64,000 bases of DNA from Pisaster brevispinus (taxonomy: Eukaryota > Echinodermata > Asteroidea > Forcipulatida > Asteriidae): positions 16,741,705 to 16,805,704 of the forward strand of contig JAMKCF010000013.1 of the NCBI GenBank assembly GCA_023634235.1. The letters are read 5' to 3'. A model generated the notes under the pieces. It searched no databases, was not told the origin of the DNA, and saw only the letters and a program-made list of their open reading frames with translations. Every line of letters begins with the position of its first letter. The stretch's first letter is position 1. A program made the translations under genes and the position numbers. Of this stretch, positions 9,901 to 24,900 are shown one piece after another.

Positions 9901-12900
9901 AAGTTCAGTTATGTGGCATCCTTGGTTTCATTACCAAAATATGTTATAAGAGCACTCGGAGAGTAGAAATTTACCTTTCTTGTATTGGAGGTACTTTTTA
10001 CCAAGGAAAAAGTGCCTTGCCCATACCAGGAAAAACACACCAAAAAAAAAAAAAAAAAAACTATTCATGGTCTGGCATTGCCAGTATTAGGTTCACCTAT
10101 TCGGGTCCCAATTTCATGTACCATGTACATTGCCCTTGACTGGTACTCCAACTAAATTGGCTTGGAGAAAGTAGCTAAGCATGAAGCTATTATGCTTTAC
10201 CGGATTAAGATTACCAGCCGAAAAATCGAGAACTGGTGTGACATTTCAAAGGGGGCGCAAAAAGACCAAGTCATAACCTCAGAGGTTCTGTAAGTATCTG
10301 TGAGTAAAAGCAATCATTTTGTAAAATTTGCTTTGCTGAACTTTGACCCGCAGCCCAATGCTATCGTCAAACTCAAATTTGGAGCGTTGTTTTTTCTTCA
10401 GTTTCTTCTTTTTGATTCTATCAACAGAGAGTCATCTTTAATATCGTCAATTTCAGCAAGACCAAGAGTTTATATCGTGAGGGAATGTCACCGTTAGTTA
10501 AATCATCTAGTCGACCAAAATGGTAAGATTTCAATAACACTCTAACCTCTTTGCAAATTCAACTGTAGTGTTTAGTAAGCATTTACATGTAGGTTTTTAC
10601 TTGGTGCATACTTCCTTTCATTGAAGTATTATTGTTTACTGATGTAGTGCACAAGATTGTTTGTCCCAGAATATCTAGAAACACTTTTTCATCTGATTTG
10701 TTGTCATCTTGGAGAAAAATTATGTTTGAGTCTGACCGTATTTCTCTTTGGGCCTGCCCAGTGCATCAAAACACAACAAAACATGTCAAATTATACGTTG
10801 TTTTTTTTTTTGGGGGGGGGAATTTAATGCACAGTTTCATGGAAATTTTTCACCTATTACTTTTACAATATTTATCATGAAAAATGTGGAGTCTAAATGT
10901 AATTTACTTTTCCAGAAACTAATTTTGTAATATCTCGTATTCTTTGTAACGCGACCAGACACCAAATTGAATCAAATGGAGTATTATTATCTCGAACTCC
11001 CCCACAGTGGATTCCCTAAATGTGAACCGAGCTTCTTTGTCATTTGCTTTGCAATGTGTTCCAATTTGAAAATCGATACAAACTTCTATTGATGAGAATG
11101 AAAGGATGTGGAAATGGCCTGGTCTTTAGCAGGCAATAGTGACTGATGTGCTTGGCTACTAATGACTTTTTTAATGGACTTCACGGTTGGTAATGGACCT
11201 TCCATGTTTCAACTGGCTCAACTCTAGCAGTGAGAACAAAACAACTATTTAAAAACTGCTGGGAAAAACAGGAAATTGTTCTGTTCGTGGAGAAAAATAA
11301 ATGATCAACTACAAACAAAAATATGCTCATTTAAAACATTTTTAACAAAAACTTAAACAACAAGTAATAAAATGTAATATTATTTTTGTTCATCATTTTT
11401 TTTTTTAAATGGCGGGGAACTTATTTCAGTAAAATCCACACTCTTTTTTCATAGCTTTCTTACTGGTATGAGCTATTCTTGCCAACATTAGCGTATCGTT
11501 TTTTATACAGGGTTGGTAGAGCTTAAAAATTAGTCGCAGACATTGTTCATGTTTTGTGTCATCAACCATATACATGAAATAACAATCCTGTGGAAATTTT
11601 GGCTCCGTTGTGTGAGTCAAGAGAAATAAGAAAAAACCATGCACAATGTTCAGCGTGTAAACACAATGTCTTTAATTTTGGTTGTAACAACGGAAATCAG
11701 CTGTTGCATATTTTAGGTTTTCAGATGCAGTTTTCTCGATTATGACATCATTTCAGAGGGAAATATTTCACAGAAAAAAATGATTCTAGTATAAACTTCA
11801 TAATCAGTAAGCTTTTAGACCAAAATTAAGCAAAGATGTTTTTTATCCTTACCAATCCTGTATAATATCTGTAAGTGTTTTGATTACTATATTTCCTCTT
11901 AAAGTGCACTCACTACTAAAAGTAGTAATTACTGAATATTCATTATAAACCCACACACAAAGCAAAGTGCGAATTAATCCTCATTTGTTGAACTGAAGTG
12001 AAAGAAGTCACATGGTGGATTTAATTAATTCCAGATCATCAAGTGATAATTGCAGAGATTAATTAATTCTAAACAGCAGCAGGATTCAGACTTAACTCCA
12101 TCTCCGGCCACTTAGCACAGCACCTTAATCACCGCTGTTGTATGAGGTGTAAATAATTAAATTCAGCCCAGTGCCCTGTGTGCCACCTCATACATTCATT
12201 TGTTATCAAACAATGTACCAGTATTGAATTTTCTTAATGCTTTTAAAATGAGTTTACCATCGGTGATTTCTTTCTCACAAAAGAACAAGCTCAGGCTGAG
12301 TAGAATCAGGCAGACATGGTATTGATCCATGGCTCATTGTCATCTGAAACTTTCATTGATGACATTTCTTTTGTTACCAGCACATGGATGTGGGTGTTGA
12401 TGTGTTACTGTACTATACAGTGTAAAACACCCCAGGCGGTTTCTCCCCAGTTGCATTAAGTTACGAATTAATAAACTTGTCAATTTTGTTATCGGAAGGC
12501 AAGTAAATGCAAGTCAACATAAGTCAAAATGTAAGTCTCCAATTCAAGAACAAAAAAGGCAATAAAAAGTCAGTTTAAAGAGTTTGTAGTCTTGTCCAAC
12601 AAATGGTGTAGACAAAAATGTATGGATATGGCCTTCTAGACTTGCATGCTAGGTTGGGGCACGGGATAAAATCCCATTGTTACATTGTTCTGACTGTGTG
12701 CACAATTCCAACAACAATATATTTATCTGCTGCCACCTACCCTACACTTAGTTGGATCGTTATTGTTATATAGTTATGATAATGAAACCAAGGATACCTC
12801 ATACATATAAGTGTACTTAATCACTGTAGCTCGCAAGCCTAAGGAAACCCTAAGTGTGCTTGGTATGTGAACCAGAAACACCAGGGTTAGCCCCTACTCT

Positions 12901-15900
12901 TCCTTGAGAAGTGATCTAGATTTTTTTACATGCTCTACCAATCCTAGTACATCGGACCTACAGTTTCATATCTTATCCAAAGGACAAAGCAATCATGGCA
13001 AAGTATCTTGCTCTAGGACACAAGTGTAACCACCGGAGACTCAAACCCACACTCTGCTGATGAGAAACACCAGAGCTTGAGTTTGGCGCTCCTAACTGCT
13101 TGACCACAACTTGCCGGATAGTTATTTTTTGTAGTTAAATTCGGGTTTTGTGAATCTCTCCTTTCTTAGCAGCCTTTAAAATGTCCAAAGGAAAATTATT
13201 GTTCACTTGGCTTTCAGTTTGTAAGAGCTCTCATCTGAAGCAGGCCTGAGACTTCACTGAGACAATGACCAGGGGCAATCGCCTTCATTGGCCTCATTCA
13301 TTGCCTTGGTGCCCCTTTACATGTTCCACTAGAAAAAGTTATATTTTCCTCAGAGAGGTGCCCTTCAACCAAGGAGAAAACGTCTTGGTTCCCTTGCCCT
13401 TGAAATTTTCCACTAGAGAAATTTACATTTTCCTCATAGAGGTGCCATTTTCTCTAAAAATGTTCCACTACAGAAATTTTTTATTTCCCCATAGAGGTGC
13501 CCTTCACTATGTAAGGAGAAAACAAAAATAATAAGAATGTACTCTAATTTATGCTTAGCTGGATAAAATACAATAAGTGGACTTTGGAATCCCATCCAAC
13601 GCATCTGCTGCTGAGATAGATACAAATTATTCCCCTCAACTATTCCTTTATTGTTTCCTGATTCAAAAATGCAAATTGATCAGTTCGCAGGAACTTGTCG
13701 TTATCTGCCCAAAGAACCCCTCCCCCGTAGATTGACTTTAGAATGTAAACTACTGTATATTTATGCATTCCATTTTCCTCTACCCTGGTGAAATCATCAT
13801 CGATGTCCATCTACTCGATCAGAATCAATTTGCATTCTCCAGTAATGAGTGAATCTTAATCTAAGTGAGGTACAATGTAAATCAATATATTGTGCAAGAC
13901 TTGTAAGGGGCTGGTCGAGTAGATGGTGTAACATTAGAACACCAGGGCGGTTTCATAAAGCCTGTAAGCCTAGACACTTGAATGAAAAGCCCAGAAGAAT
14001 CTTGCTCAGCAGAAACAGATTACCAGCCAATATTCCATAAAGTTAACATTGGGACTGGTGCCCCACTATTTTTCTGCTAAGCAGAAATGTGCTAAGCAGC
14101 AGCTTTATGAAATTGGACCCTGGATCAAACATCACGGCACTACTTACCACAGAATTCTGTGCTTACAATGCCCTGTAAATTGTGTGAGTCTACGGGCCCG
14201 CTTGTGTGTATTTCTTGTGAGGAGATGACCAGCAAAACGATAGCGTTGCAAGAAAATTGGTGACTTCTGGCCCTTTTCGAAATACGGCTTGGGCTTTGGC
14301 TCTGGCTTATTAGTGACAGTTATTTTGAACAAGTTGATGGAGCCCAAGCTGGAGTCTGAGCTGAAGCCCATAAGCGGAACCCATGGTTTTGAAAAGGCCC
14401 TGTGACACAGTTGCATAAAGTCTAAACACATAAAATAAGTTTCACATTTAATTTTAAGTTTCACATCTAAACAAATTTGACATGTTCTTTTCATTCCAAG
14501 TCACCAATCTTTACCATATTTTAAGATCCACCCCATTACTCCCATACAACTCAAAGACAGAGGGAGAAATCAGTAATTAATATGGCTCCGTAGTTCTCAA
14601 ATTGCCCTACCTAACCAGACTCTAACCTTTCATTATCAATGGAAGGAACGTCGGTAATAAATAACGCCATTATCAATGAAGCTCAAGTTCATGGCATAAT
14701 GGTCAGAGAACTACATTCAACTAGGCTAGGAGGAGATTTACGATCATACTTCATCTTTGTTAAGAGATGGCAGAATAAATAAGATAATTTCCTTGCTCCC
14801 TGCAATCTCGGTTTGCTTGTTGTTTTAGATGTGAATAAAGAGTGATTGTGGAGGCAACCACAATCTTCGCTGGCTCGGAAGTGCTGGGGTAATTCATAAA
14901 CCACAGCAACCAAACTCAAGATGGAGTCCAATAATTGTTAGAAGCCCAAATTAACAAGGGTGCTTGCTACGTGAACCAGAAACACCGGGATCAACCCCTA
15001 CTCTTCCACAAAAAGAGTTCTGTGTTCTGGGTATGGTTTAACAACAGAATTGCCTATTTTTATGAGGTCCTACATTTTTGTTTTATTAAGTACAGCCATA
15101 AATTTGGATTTGCTTTAGCCCAGTCTCAATCTTCAAGGTCTCATCTTCACTTAATGCTAATATCTAATCTAGTCATTTAATACCACATATCTCATGAGAT
15201 TATGAATAGATAGAATTTAAACCATCATTTCCACATTGTCCCTGTGATCATCCACTCCAATTTTTTTTGACATCCTCAACTCTCATATCCTGGTGTAAAG
15301 TTGGATTTCAGTGACTTGGGAATAGACGGTCTATTAATTTTCATCCGCCCCCCCATCATTGGAGTTAATTTGATCTGTTGCCATAGTCATTATAACATCG
15401 AGACGGTCGCTCAACTCACTTCAAGAGCTGTCATTACTCTTAATGCATTGCAAATTTTAATGGGATGGCTGGAACTTGGCTTTCAGTAAAACCTCTTACA
15501 AACTTTCTCTTGAATATGGTTAACGACTCATTGCTGATTGTATACATGTGTGTACATGTACAGAACTATAACATGCTGCTACCATCTTTGTGGTGTTCCC
15601 TGTGTTCATAAACAGTAATGAATGCTGGTTCTCATCGTACCTAAAGGGAGCCAGACTTATTTTCCCTATCAGCCTCAGTTTGGTTACACTGTTTTAAATG
15701 GAAAAAAAGGGGGGGGGAAAGATGGCGGCACCATGATGAAGGCGTATAAACCTTTTTATTGTTGATAATAGAACCGCCCTGGTCGGCATAGACAGTCGAA
15801 TGTCAGCAAAACATTCAATCGGGTTAACGGATAATGTGACCAAATTCAACACTTCTACAAACTTTCATTTAAAAAAAATACATCCCATGATTGGTTGCTT

Positions 15901-18900
15901 TGTTTCCAACAAATTCAACACTAATTTTTGATTTTTTTTTACAAAAGGTGGCAATTTGTTTTAGTTTCCTAACTTTGGTTGGTAATAATTCCGGCTGTGA
16001 TGCTGCAATGGAAAGGTGTATAGAAATGTTGGTATGACAGCGTTGTGTATATTACATTGTATTTGCTGTAGCCTTTTGCAAGTGTTTTGTTTGAGATAAA
16101 GCTGAGACCAAAGTGTCAAATCTTATAACCAGGGCACTGAGAACATGAACACAGTGTTCTCCCTTAACTGTGGTCCGCTTGCCAAATGCCAGTTAAAACA
16201 TCGAAGGACCAGAGTTAAAATTCTGTCCAACTCGTCCGGCCGGCTAGTTTACTGAGCTCACACTGCTACCTGCACAATATAAATCACTGATTGTTCATAT
16301 TGCTTCAGATAACAGTGTTGAAAGGAACCTTAAAACATGGACAAGTGAAAACGCTGACAGACTAGAGAAATGATAAGCTAACTGGTCCCCCGGCTAGTCA
16401 CTGACAAAAAGTTAAGGGCAAACCCTGTTGAAGACTAGCTACAATACATTGGTTTACACTTGGAGGTTCATCTTAAGAAGTAGAGTATAGTCTTGGAGAT
16501 GTACAATACTGAATCTTACTTACAGGGGTGAGAATATAAATACCAGACCATCTAGTAATTGAGACCACACTGGTACTACTTGAACACTGCAGACTCTGTT
16601 GAAGAAGTCACCTGATTTACAAGCTCTGTAAATCAATTACTCTTAGAAATAGTTCATCTTGAAAAGCTCTGAAAAAATGATGGCATATAGGGAAGAGGGC
16701 AAGACTTTCTTCCTTCCAGCCTTAGTTTTGGTGAGACTTTTTCTTGTGTGAATGAAAGATAAGCTGGTTCTAGTAAAGATAGATAAATGATCAAAAACCC
16801 CACTCCAAAAGTCCTCCTCCCAAAAAGAAAAAGAAGAAAGAAAAAAAAGAAGAAAACCCCCAAACAAACACCCTAAAAAAACAAAGTCGGAAAACATAAT
16901 GTTTTCAGAACCATCTTATAATTTCATTCTCAGGGTTTTGGATCTTTAAGTGAAAACCAAATGACAATTTACAATCTGAGATCATCAGGACATTATAAGC
17001 AGAGCTGCCAACTCTCCCTGCTTCTGCAGAAATTTCCCTGAAAATTAATCAATCTTTCCATGTCCTGATGAACGAATGTGAAAATCTCCCTGATTGCAAG
17101 ATGCAAGTGTTGGCAGCTCTGCATTAAGCCATTTAGGAATTGGTGACTACGGCTATGGCTGGATCACCGCATCATCATGCGGTGAAGTAAAGAATGTCCT
17201 TAGCAACACCCTTAGCAACAGTCATAGCCTTAGCCGTAGCTGCCAATTTGGATATTGGCCTTCAGCGTTAATGCTCAGATGAGACCGCTCTGTCAGTTCT
17301 GGAATGCCCTATTTGTCTGTCAATGAAAGATGGTCAGTGGTCTTGAATGATAAATCAGTATGATATATCTTCGGATGATTATTGGTTTTTGGGGGTATAA
17401 TGTTTTTTTTCTTCACAATTCTGTTACTATGGTATTTAGAATGATTGAATTGGTATTAAGATGTTACATCCAATTTGGGAGAAGTGGAGCTCAAGGGCTG
17501 TACTTGTTAAGTTTGGTTCATCTTCAGGTTGTTTTTCAAGCCTAAAAGTATCGGCCAGATGAAGGCAATGCTGAAACTAGGGTAACATTTTTGGGGTGCA
17601 CAAGTGGTGGGGGGGATGCACAATTTTTTTCTAAGGGGGGGGGCACATATGGACAGTTAAAATTGCAGTTTCCATTTGCATTTTTTCTTTAAGAAGCCTC
17701 TTTTCAGTGCTCTTGTTATGCCATTTACTATTTTTATAAGATCATCTGACGTAAATGTAAAAAAAAATCATTGTCTGTGAACAAAAGGAAAAATAATTTT
17801 AAGTTATCACACTAAAGCTTGTAAAATTTTACTCTGGTAATTTTTGATCTCCAAAGTCCAGATTTCAAATGTGGGGCACCCAGGGGGCAAGAACATCATT
17901 GGGGGGGGGGGGGGAGGGGAGGGGAGGGGAGGGGTTTGGGTTACAATGTTGGATTGTTGGATGAATGGTGTTGTAAGCCCTACTGGTTCTGTTGCTTTCA
18001 AAATATAGGTTTTAGTCCTGGCCTATCCTGGCTTAATACTTGTGTGCTTGAACACTGAATTCTTTGTCCTTTGGATATGGTGGATGAAGTAGGTCCTTCG
18101 AATACAGAAACACAAGATTCCTCCCTGGTGTTTCTGGCCCAGTAGATAGCAAGCATCAGTCAAACTATCACAACCTGGGCCCAATTTCATACAGCTGCTT
18201 AAGCAGAAATTATTGCTGAACATTTTTCTGCTGAGCAAAGCTAAGCAGGATAACAGTTACATTTTGTACATGTATTTTAGCTGTTAACCTTATTCTGGTA
18301 AACATAATTTTGTGCTTAGCAACTTTTAATGCTTAAGCAGCTCTATGAAATGGGCCCAATTTTATAGCTGCTTGAGCATAACAATTTACTAAGCACAACA
18401 AAATTATACTTGCCAGAATTAGGTAACTAGCGCCTAAATATCATGTGAAATGTGCCACCATGAGTGGTATCCTGCTCATTTTTGCTAAGCAGAAAATTGT
18501 GAAGCAGTACTTGCTGCTTAAGCAGCATTATGAAATCGGGTTAAGGACATCTTGAGTGCTGTGATCAGTCGGATGAACACAATAGCTTTGACAAAATGGA
18601 AGCCGTTGTGACACATTTGAGGGGTCAGTTGTTGTTGTGTTGGTTAAACTCGTTTACTTTTGTCTTATACTTCCTCATATTCCATTTAAGATCAGCCCCT
18701 GAGACATACTCTGCCTAATTGCTTCCATCCCAACCAAGTTTACTACCATACTGGTCAAGACTCCCAGGTTCCCTGGTCCCCTGGCAGCTAATCCCACAGT
18801 CCCCCATCTGACACACTTCATTACTTTCTTATTATAAAAGCAATCAGCGTAGCCGGCCATACCACATCCTCTTCCTACACTGTGGCTGATGCATTCCTAA

Positions 18901-21900
18901 TAATATAACGTCCAAGTGAGGTGTGGACAGACACTTGATAATAGAGCATACCGCCAGATATGAATAAATAATGGTCGTTGTGATAATGCCAGGTGACATA
19001 GGCAATTACTGGTCAGGCAGGCCACTCTAAGACTATATTAGTACTACTTTTGTTGGATATCGCATTTCACAAAAAAACACTTTACTATGTATGTATCTTT
19101 AATGGAAATTGCTACAGCATTGGTGTGGATGAGAAATGCTATTCTTCCAATGTAAAACACAACATTTTCGTTTTCGAGATTTGATCAAATTTTGGTCCAT
19201 TTTTGTAACAATAAGATTCCTTAACTTGCCACAAGATTTGACTGCATGTTATAATTTTAAAAATGCATACACTTTTTGAGAGTGTTTGCATCTGCACAAT
19301 TTTACTAAATTGTTTAAGTTTCCTGCTTATATGTCATTGCATCCTACCCATGTGAATAACATGTACACAAGCTGAAATCTTTTTTAAAACTCCATTCAAA
19401 AAAGCTCAGATGATTCAACTGAGATTATGAAGATGTATTTTCGTCATACTAAGCTCTGGGCCCAATTTCATAAAGCTTTCATGTAGAAACGGTGACTGGT
19501 TTTGCTTAGCAGGAAATGTATAAGTAATATATTCCGCTTAAGCAGAGCTGAAATTGAGCCCTGATAACAATAATTTAAAACTGAAAAATAATGTTATCAG
19601 ACACCACTGTTACATTGAATACACAGAAACTGAGTTGGTTTTTTAGTGCTGTCACTTGTTGATGGGTGTATTTTTTGAATGTGCCTGACTGAAGCCTTGT
19701 TTGTTCAAAGTATTATTTGTTCAAATACAAGTGAATTGTACTAAACCCTGTATGTTTGTACATTTGTAACCCAAATTTCATGAAATTGACTGTCATGGCA
19801 ATCGATCAAGTTGTCAGCATGCATTCATCTGAAGCCAGTATTTCATCTCAACTGCAATCCACTAGGGCCTCAAAAACACGGCCCAAAAAGCCTGGCCTGT
19901 GAAATGGCAGGCAACTCAGGCAATTCCTCCCCCTCCCCCCCCCCCCCTTTCTACCAGATTTATCAGTCGGTAATCTTTCACAATTTGACAGTTTCTCGAT
20001 TCTGGGGCATCACTTCCATCATCCTAGAACCAAATCTTGAGTGAGTAAAAAAGGACAAAGCAAATGGTGCTGAGTGAATCGGGAATCCGTCATCGGTCTT
20101 CTCCAACATGTTGAATTCAGACTGATGGTAATTTCTGTACCCCAGCATCTTTTACACTGATTCATTAATGCGTCACGGTGTACTAACTTGGTTTTGTTAG
20201 TGGCCGAGTTAAAGTGAATAGTCTGTAACAAAGATTGTATGTAAATGAATAAGGGAACTAGACCCATAATTGCCACGTTGAATCATCAGTGGAAAGGATT
20301 GCTTTCAACGGTTTCCATTGTTCCACTTCTTCCCTAATCCATTTGAGTGAGTGTATAGTAGGACTGGTTGTACTTCTAGTGTTATTTTGGAAGTTGGGGG
20401 GGGGGGGTGACATCTCACATTGCTCTTGCTTCGAAACCCCCCCCCCACTCTTTGCATAATTCAATTGAGTTTAAAGTGTATCTTGACTACTAGTAATGCT
20501 AGTTTCATGAGGAAGTGGGGCCTGTGTTCCAAAGACTCTCCTCCTGTATTGGTCTTGTGCATAATCCAATAGTGAGTGCGTGTAGGGGGTGAAGGTCAAG
20601 GGTCAAGGGTCAAGGGTCAAGACTTTGCGCACTGCATGCATGGTTGAGTCACTTCAGATACTCCATGATGGGAAATGGGTTCAACATTTCCCTTCAAAAA
20701 GGACACAATAAGAGTACATGTGTTTTTTGTATTTGTGGAAATGTAGTTATTTTGATAGTCTGGACATCATAATTGTCATTTATTTGTGATTTTTGTTCCT
20801 TTATAGTAACAATAAAAATAAACATCAACTTGGCTTAGACAAGAACAGGATGTTGAGAAGAACATTACGGTTCTTGGAAGAACTAAGAACCATATCTGAT
20901 GATAGTTCCTGTAAAGAACCACACTCAGGGAGAGTGGGTATACGCACACTGAACACGAAGCATTGCAAACCCAAACCACTAATATACATTCAACTTAATA
21001 CATGTATCTTTTGATCTCCACATTTGCAGGGACACTGTTTTTCCCGAAGGAACGCTTTTTCTTTCAGTAAAACAATATGCAATCGTTCTTGAAATAAGGA
21101 CATCTTGAGATTGACCGGGGGCATAGTAATAGAATTCCGTTGCCACCATCCTGGATCTAGCATTAGGTTCAAGGCCTTATATGAAGTAGGAGTGCCACTG
21201 GCCCGCCTACACAGTAGATCACTCCCTGAACCTACATCACAAATCAAATCAAAGTATCATGCTCAAAACTAGTAAATCCACATCAAAATGATACAGGGAC
21301 AATAACGATACATCAAGAGATATGGAAAAAACGTGCCCGGCTAATCTATCAGAATAATCCAGGGACTTCCTGACTGATTTTTAAAACATTTGATATTATT
21401 CGTTGCCTTCCCCCTCAACTGAAAGTCTCCTCTCATCTCAGCCTCCTCGTTGAGGCTTGCTGATTAATGTTAACAGAGAGATCCAACACAGCTAATTGAT
21501 CCGTGGCGGTTTGTGCTGATAATGTAAACAAAGTACAAGTGTAGTCTTCCAGAATAGAGGTCTGTCTGGATTGCCAGAAGACGGAGGGTAATTATCTTAT
21601 TAAACATGAACAAAATTAACAAGAAAAATGTTCCTTTTTGAGATACCGCTGGCATTGAGGATATTACGGTGATTGATATGCTCTTTGAGTTGATTGAAAC
21701 AAGTCTACAAAGACTTGACTGATATGTATTAAAGAAACCATTCAGGACATCATTTTAAATTCTCGATGCTTCTTAAAGGGAGTTTATACCTTTGGTAATT
21801 ACGCCAAAAATGTATGACCATAAAAACTTACTTGGTATATCACTGGAGAGCTAATGATACTATAAAACATTGTTAGAAACGACCCCCTTTGAAGTAATGT

Positions 21901-24900
21901 AGTTTTAGACAAAGAGGTAATTTTTCACCAAAAATTTATGACCATAAAAACTTACTTGGTATATCACTGGAGAGCTATTGATACTATAAAACATAGTTAG
22001 AAACGACCCCCTTTGAAGTAATGTAGTTTTAGACAAAGAGGTAACTTTTCACCAAAAGAATTTGAATCTGAGAAAGGCTTCAGGCATGGAGCCTTTCTCA
22101 GGCATCCGAAAGCACACACTTCTATGCAACAAGGGTGGTTTCTGTCATTATTTTCTTGCAGCTTTGATGTCCAATTGAGCCCAAATTTTCAAAAGTTTGT
22201 TATTTTAAGCATGTGCTGGGATACACCAAAGGAGGATACTGGTCTTCGACAATTACCAAAAGTATACCCTGCCTTGTATAGTAGGGTCATAGATTCGCAA
22301 ATACTCAAAAAAATAATGACATAAAAAACAAACTTGGTGAGAAGCACTGCTGCTTTTGATAGTACAAACTATTTTGAGAAAGGATTTCCTTTGAAGTAAT
22401 ATGGTTTGGAAAAATTTTCACCCCAAAACATAAGTATATAAGAAACGATTCATGCATAAATTTTTTCTCAGATTTCTGAGGGTTGGTGTCTGTTTGCAAA
22501 TGTTAAGGCCAGAGTTGCATGCGGTTGGTTCCAGCTGTCACCTCGCTAAACGCGGATGGATTCAATGCTCTTGTGAAAATGACAGGTTTTTGCTGTTTTC
22601 TCAACAAGTAGACACTGTATTCAGCTGAAACGTTCACAGTGACTTTTATTGTATGATCTTTCTTGATAATTTTGCCTGTAAATCAGCATTATGTTGACAA
22701 AAACCAATCTATGACCTATCTTTAAAAGGAATATTTTGGTTGAGATTTGTGAGAAAAGATTATTTATTTTGTAATGGTATTTGTTATGAATGAAAACTAA
22801 TCTTAGTCATTGATTAGTAGTTAGTTTATGTTGGGGAGGGGGAATAAAAAAAACAACAGAAAAACGTAACTCATGGTGGTATATTGTGGGGGGGAGAGGA
22901 AGAAGAAATAATGTAATAAATTAAAATGAAATTGGTTCTCTATTACAAATCAATGGTCAGTTATTCATGGTATTTTTGTTTTTGAGAAAATTGTGATAAT
23001 GCACTTTTTAATACTTAAACCTTGGCAAGTTTAAGTAGCATGATGATATGCCCATCTATGGTTTAATTAATATGAAAATAATTGAACGAGTTTGCTCTTA
23101 CAAACAACCAAGTATGATTCCCTTTAATGACATGCAATATAACTGGAAGATATTCCATTACACAACTACCCCTCATCTGACTAATTTGGATCATTATCAC
23201 CGTTTTTAGAAAAATGTCTGTAATTAACTAAGCAAAATTAATTATACTAAAGGCTGTATTCAGTAAGCTGCTATCCGATCCAACATGCCAAACTCAAATT
23301 TTGCCTTTCAACAATTTATAATGGACCGTTCTTAATTCACAGTCGCACACAAAAAAACCCAAATGGGCAAATGAGTCCGTGCCCCGAACACAACAGCACT
23401 TAATTGTGGTTTTGATTTTAGGAAACTACACCACCGACACGGGTTGGTTTATGTCCACCACCACAGCCATTGTACCCGGGCACTTAAGCCACAGTGAACC
23501 AATCCGCCAATTGATACCACAAATAAATTTTATTTGACAGAATTTATGCAAGCTTGTTTGGGGTCTGGGCTTTATTACTGTTGGCAGATAACGTTGAGGG
23601 GATTTTAATTTCCTGATCTGAAGCTCTCGTAGTGTGCTGCTGTAATAAATATTCAACCTGCATGACTCTCGGGCCCTACATTTGCTTTAATTGTACAGCG
23701 GACTCCCCCCATCTAAATCTCACTTAATGCGGAAACAAAAGATCTGCATCTGTTTGAGTTTAATTTTGACGAGGTGGCTTTGTGTTGTTGTAAGGATATA
23801 TGCTGGCTGACAGAAGCAAGCCAAAGATCTTTCAATCATTTCAGATTGCTAAATGGAATGACTACGAAAGAAAACAAAGATGAGGAGGAAAAAAAGGCAG
23901 TTGTGTTTTTGAAATGGTATAACGATGTGATTAAAAACCAGTACTTCTTAGAAGGCTAAAGTAACATGTCACACTACACTGTTTATAATAAACATGTTTG
24001 GTTAAATGTTTGTTTGACTTATTGTACAGTTTGACCAAAAAGTAAGGCAATAAGAAAATACATATACAGCAACGAAAGAAAAAAATAGAAGAAAACAAAA
24101 TCCTTTCATGCATATGTGTATATTCAAATAATGCAATGTCAAAAGCAGGTTGAGATCGGTTAAGCATAGAGTGAGTTTGAGTTTTAAGACGTGCGATCAT
24201 TAAAACCAAGATGCCCATTTTAGTGTCAGACCTCTGTTCCGCAGGTTTCAACGGTAACCGAAGCAGACAGTCCCTTAGCTAAGTGTAGCATTTCCACACC
24301 ATCACACCTCCCACCATGCCCCGGTACCGCATCCCTTTATCTCCCCCAACACCATCCAATAGGGACTTCATCTTGAAATATTGATGCAACAGGGAGAGGC
24401 GGGGGTGTGAATTGTAAGACCCTATGGGGAGAAAGGCTTCCTCCTTTAGCGCAGTCTGGGTCGAGACTTATCACCATCTTGGTTTGAGGGATTTTAGGGT
24501 ATTTAACTACATCTGTGGCAAAGAATAAGAATTCAGAGTTCTTTCAGACCCTAATTATTATGAGTCTGCCATCTTGGTTTACTTGTTACTTACAGTGGAA
24601 ACATCTGGTATAGATGTGGATAAATTGCATCGGGATAAATAATAACAATTATAACATTTTTACAAGAAACGAAGGATTGCTTAGATTGAAAACGGCAACA
24701 TTAAATATTTAGCTGATTTTATTGTTACCCTTGCCAATAAAATAATGAAATGCCTGCTGTTTTTAAGTTTTTTTAAAAAGATTTTGTTATTCTGATATGA
24801 TATTTAATTCATTGTCGATGAACCAAGGATTACAAATAGCGATTGTGCTGGAAACAACAAGTAACTGTAACAGCTTAAATTGATTGTTTTTGACAACAAG

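Noticed and set aside
10300..10497. 65-codon plus-strand ORF overlapping exon 4
   Set aside because: It is in the wrong frame. The AGBL4 reading frame in the same place gives a clear CCP6 match with perfect splice sites.
14144..14494. 116-codon minus-strand ORF
   Set aside because: It overlaps repeat family K and has no recognised domain; lengths like this are expected by chance here.
16643..16897. Phe-rich hydrophobic small proteins (minus strand), membrane-like
   Set aside because: They arise from a purine-rich low-complexity tract read in two frames.
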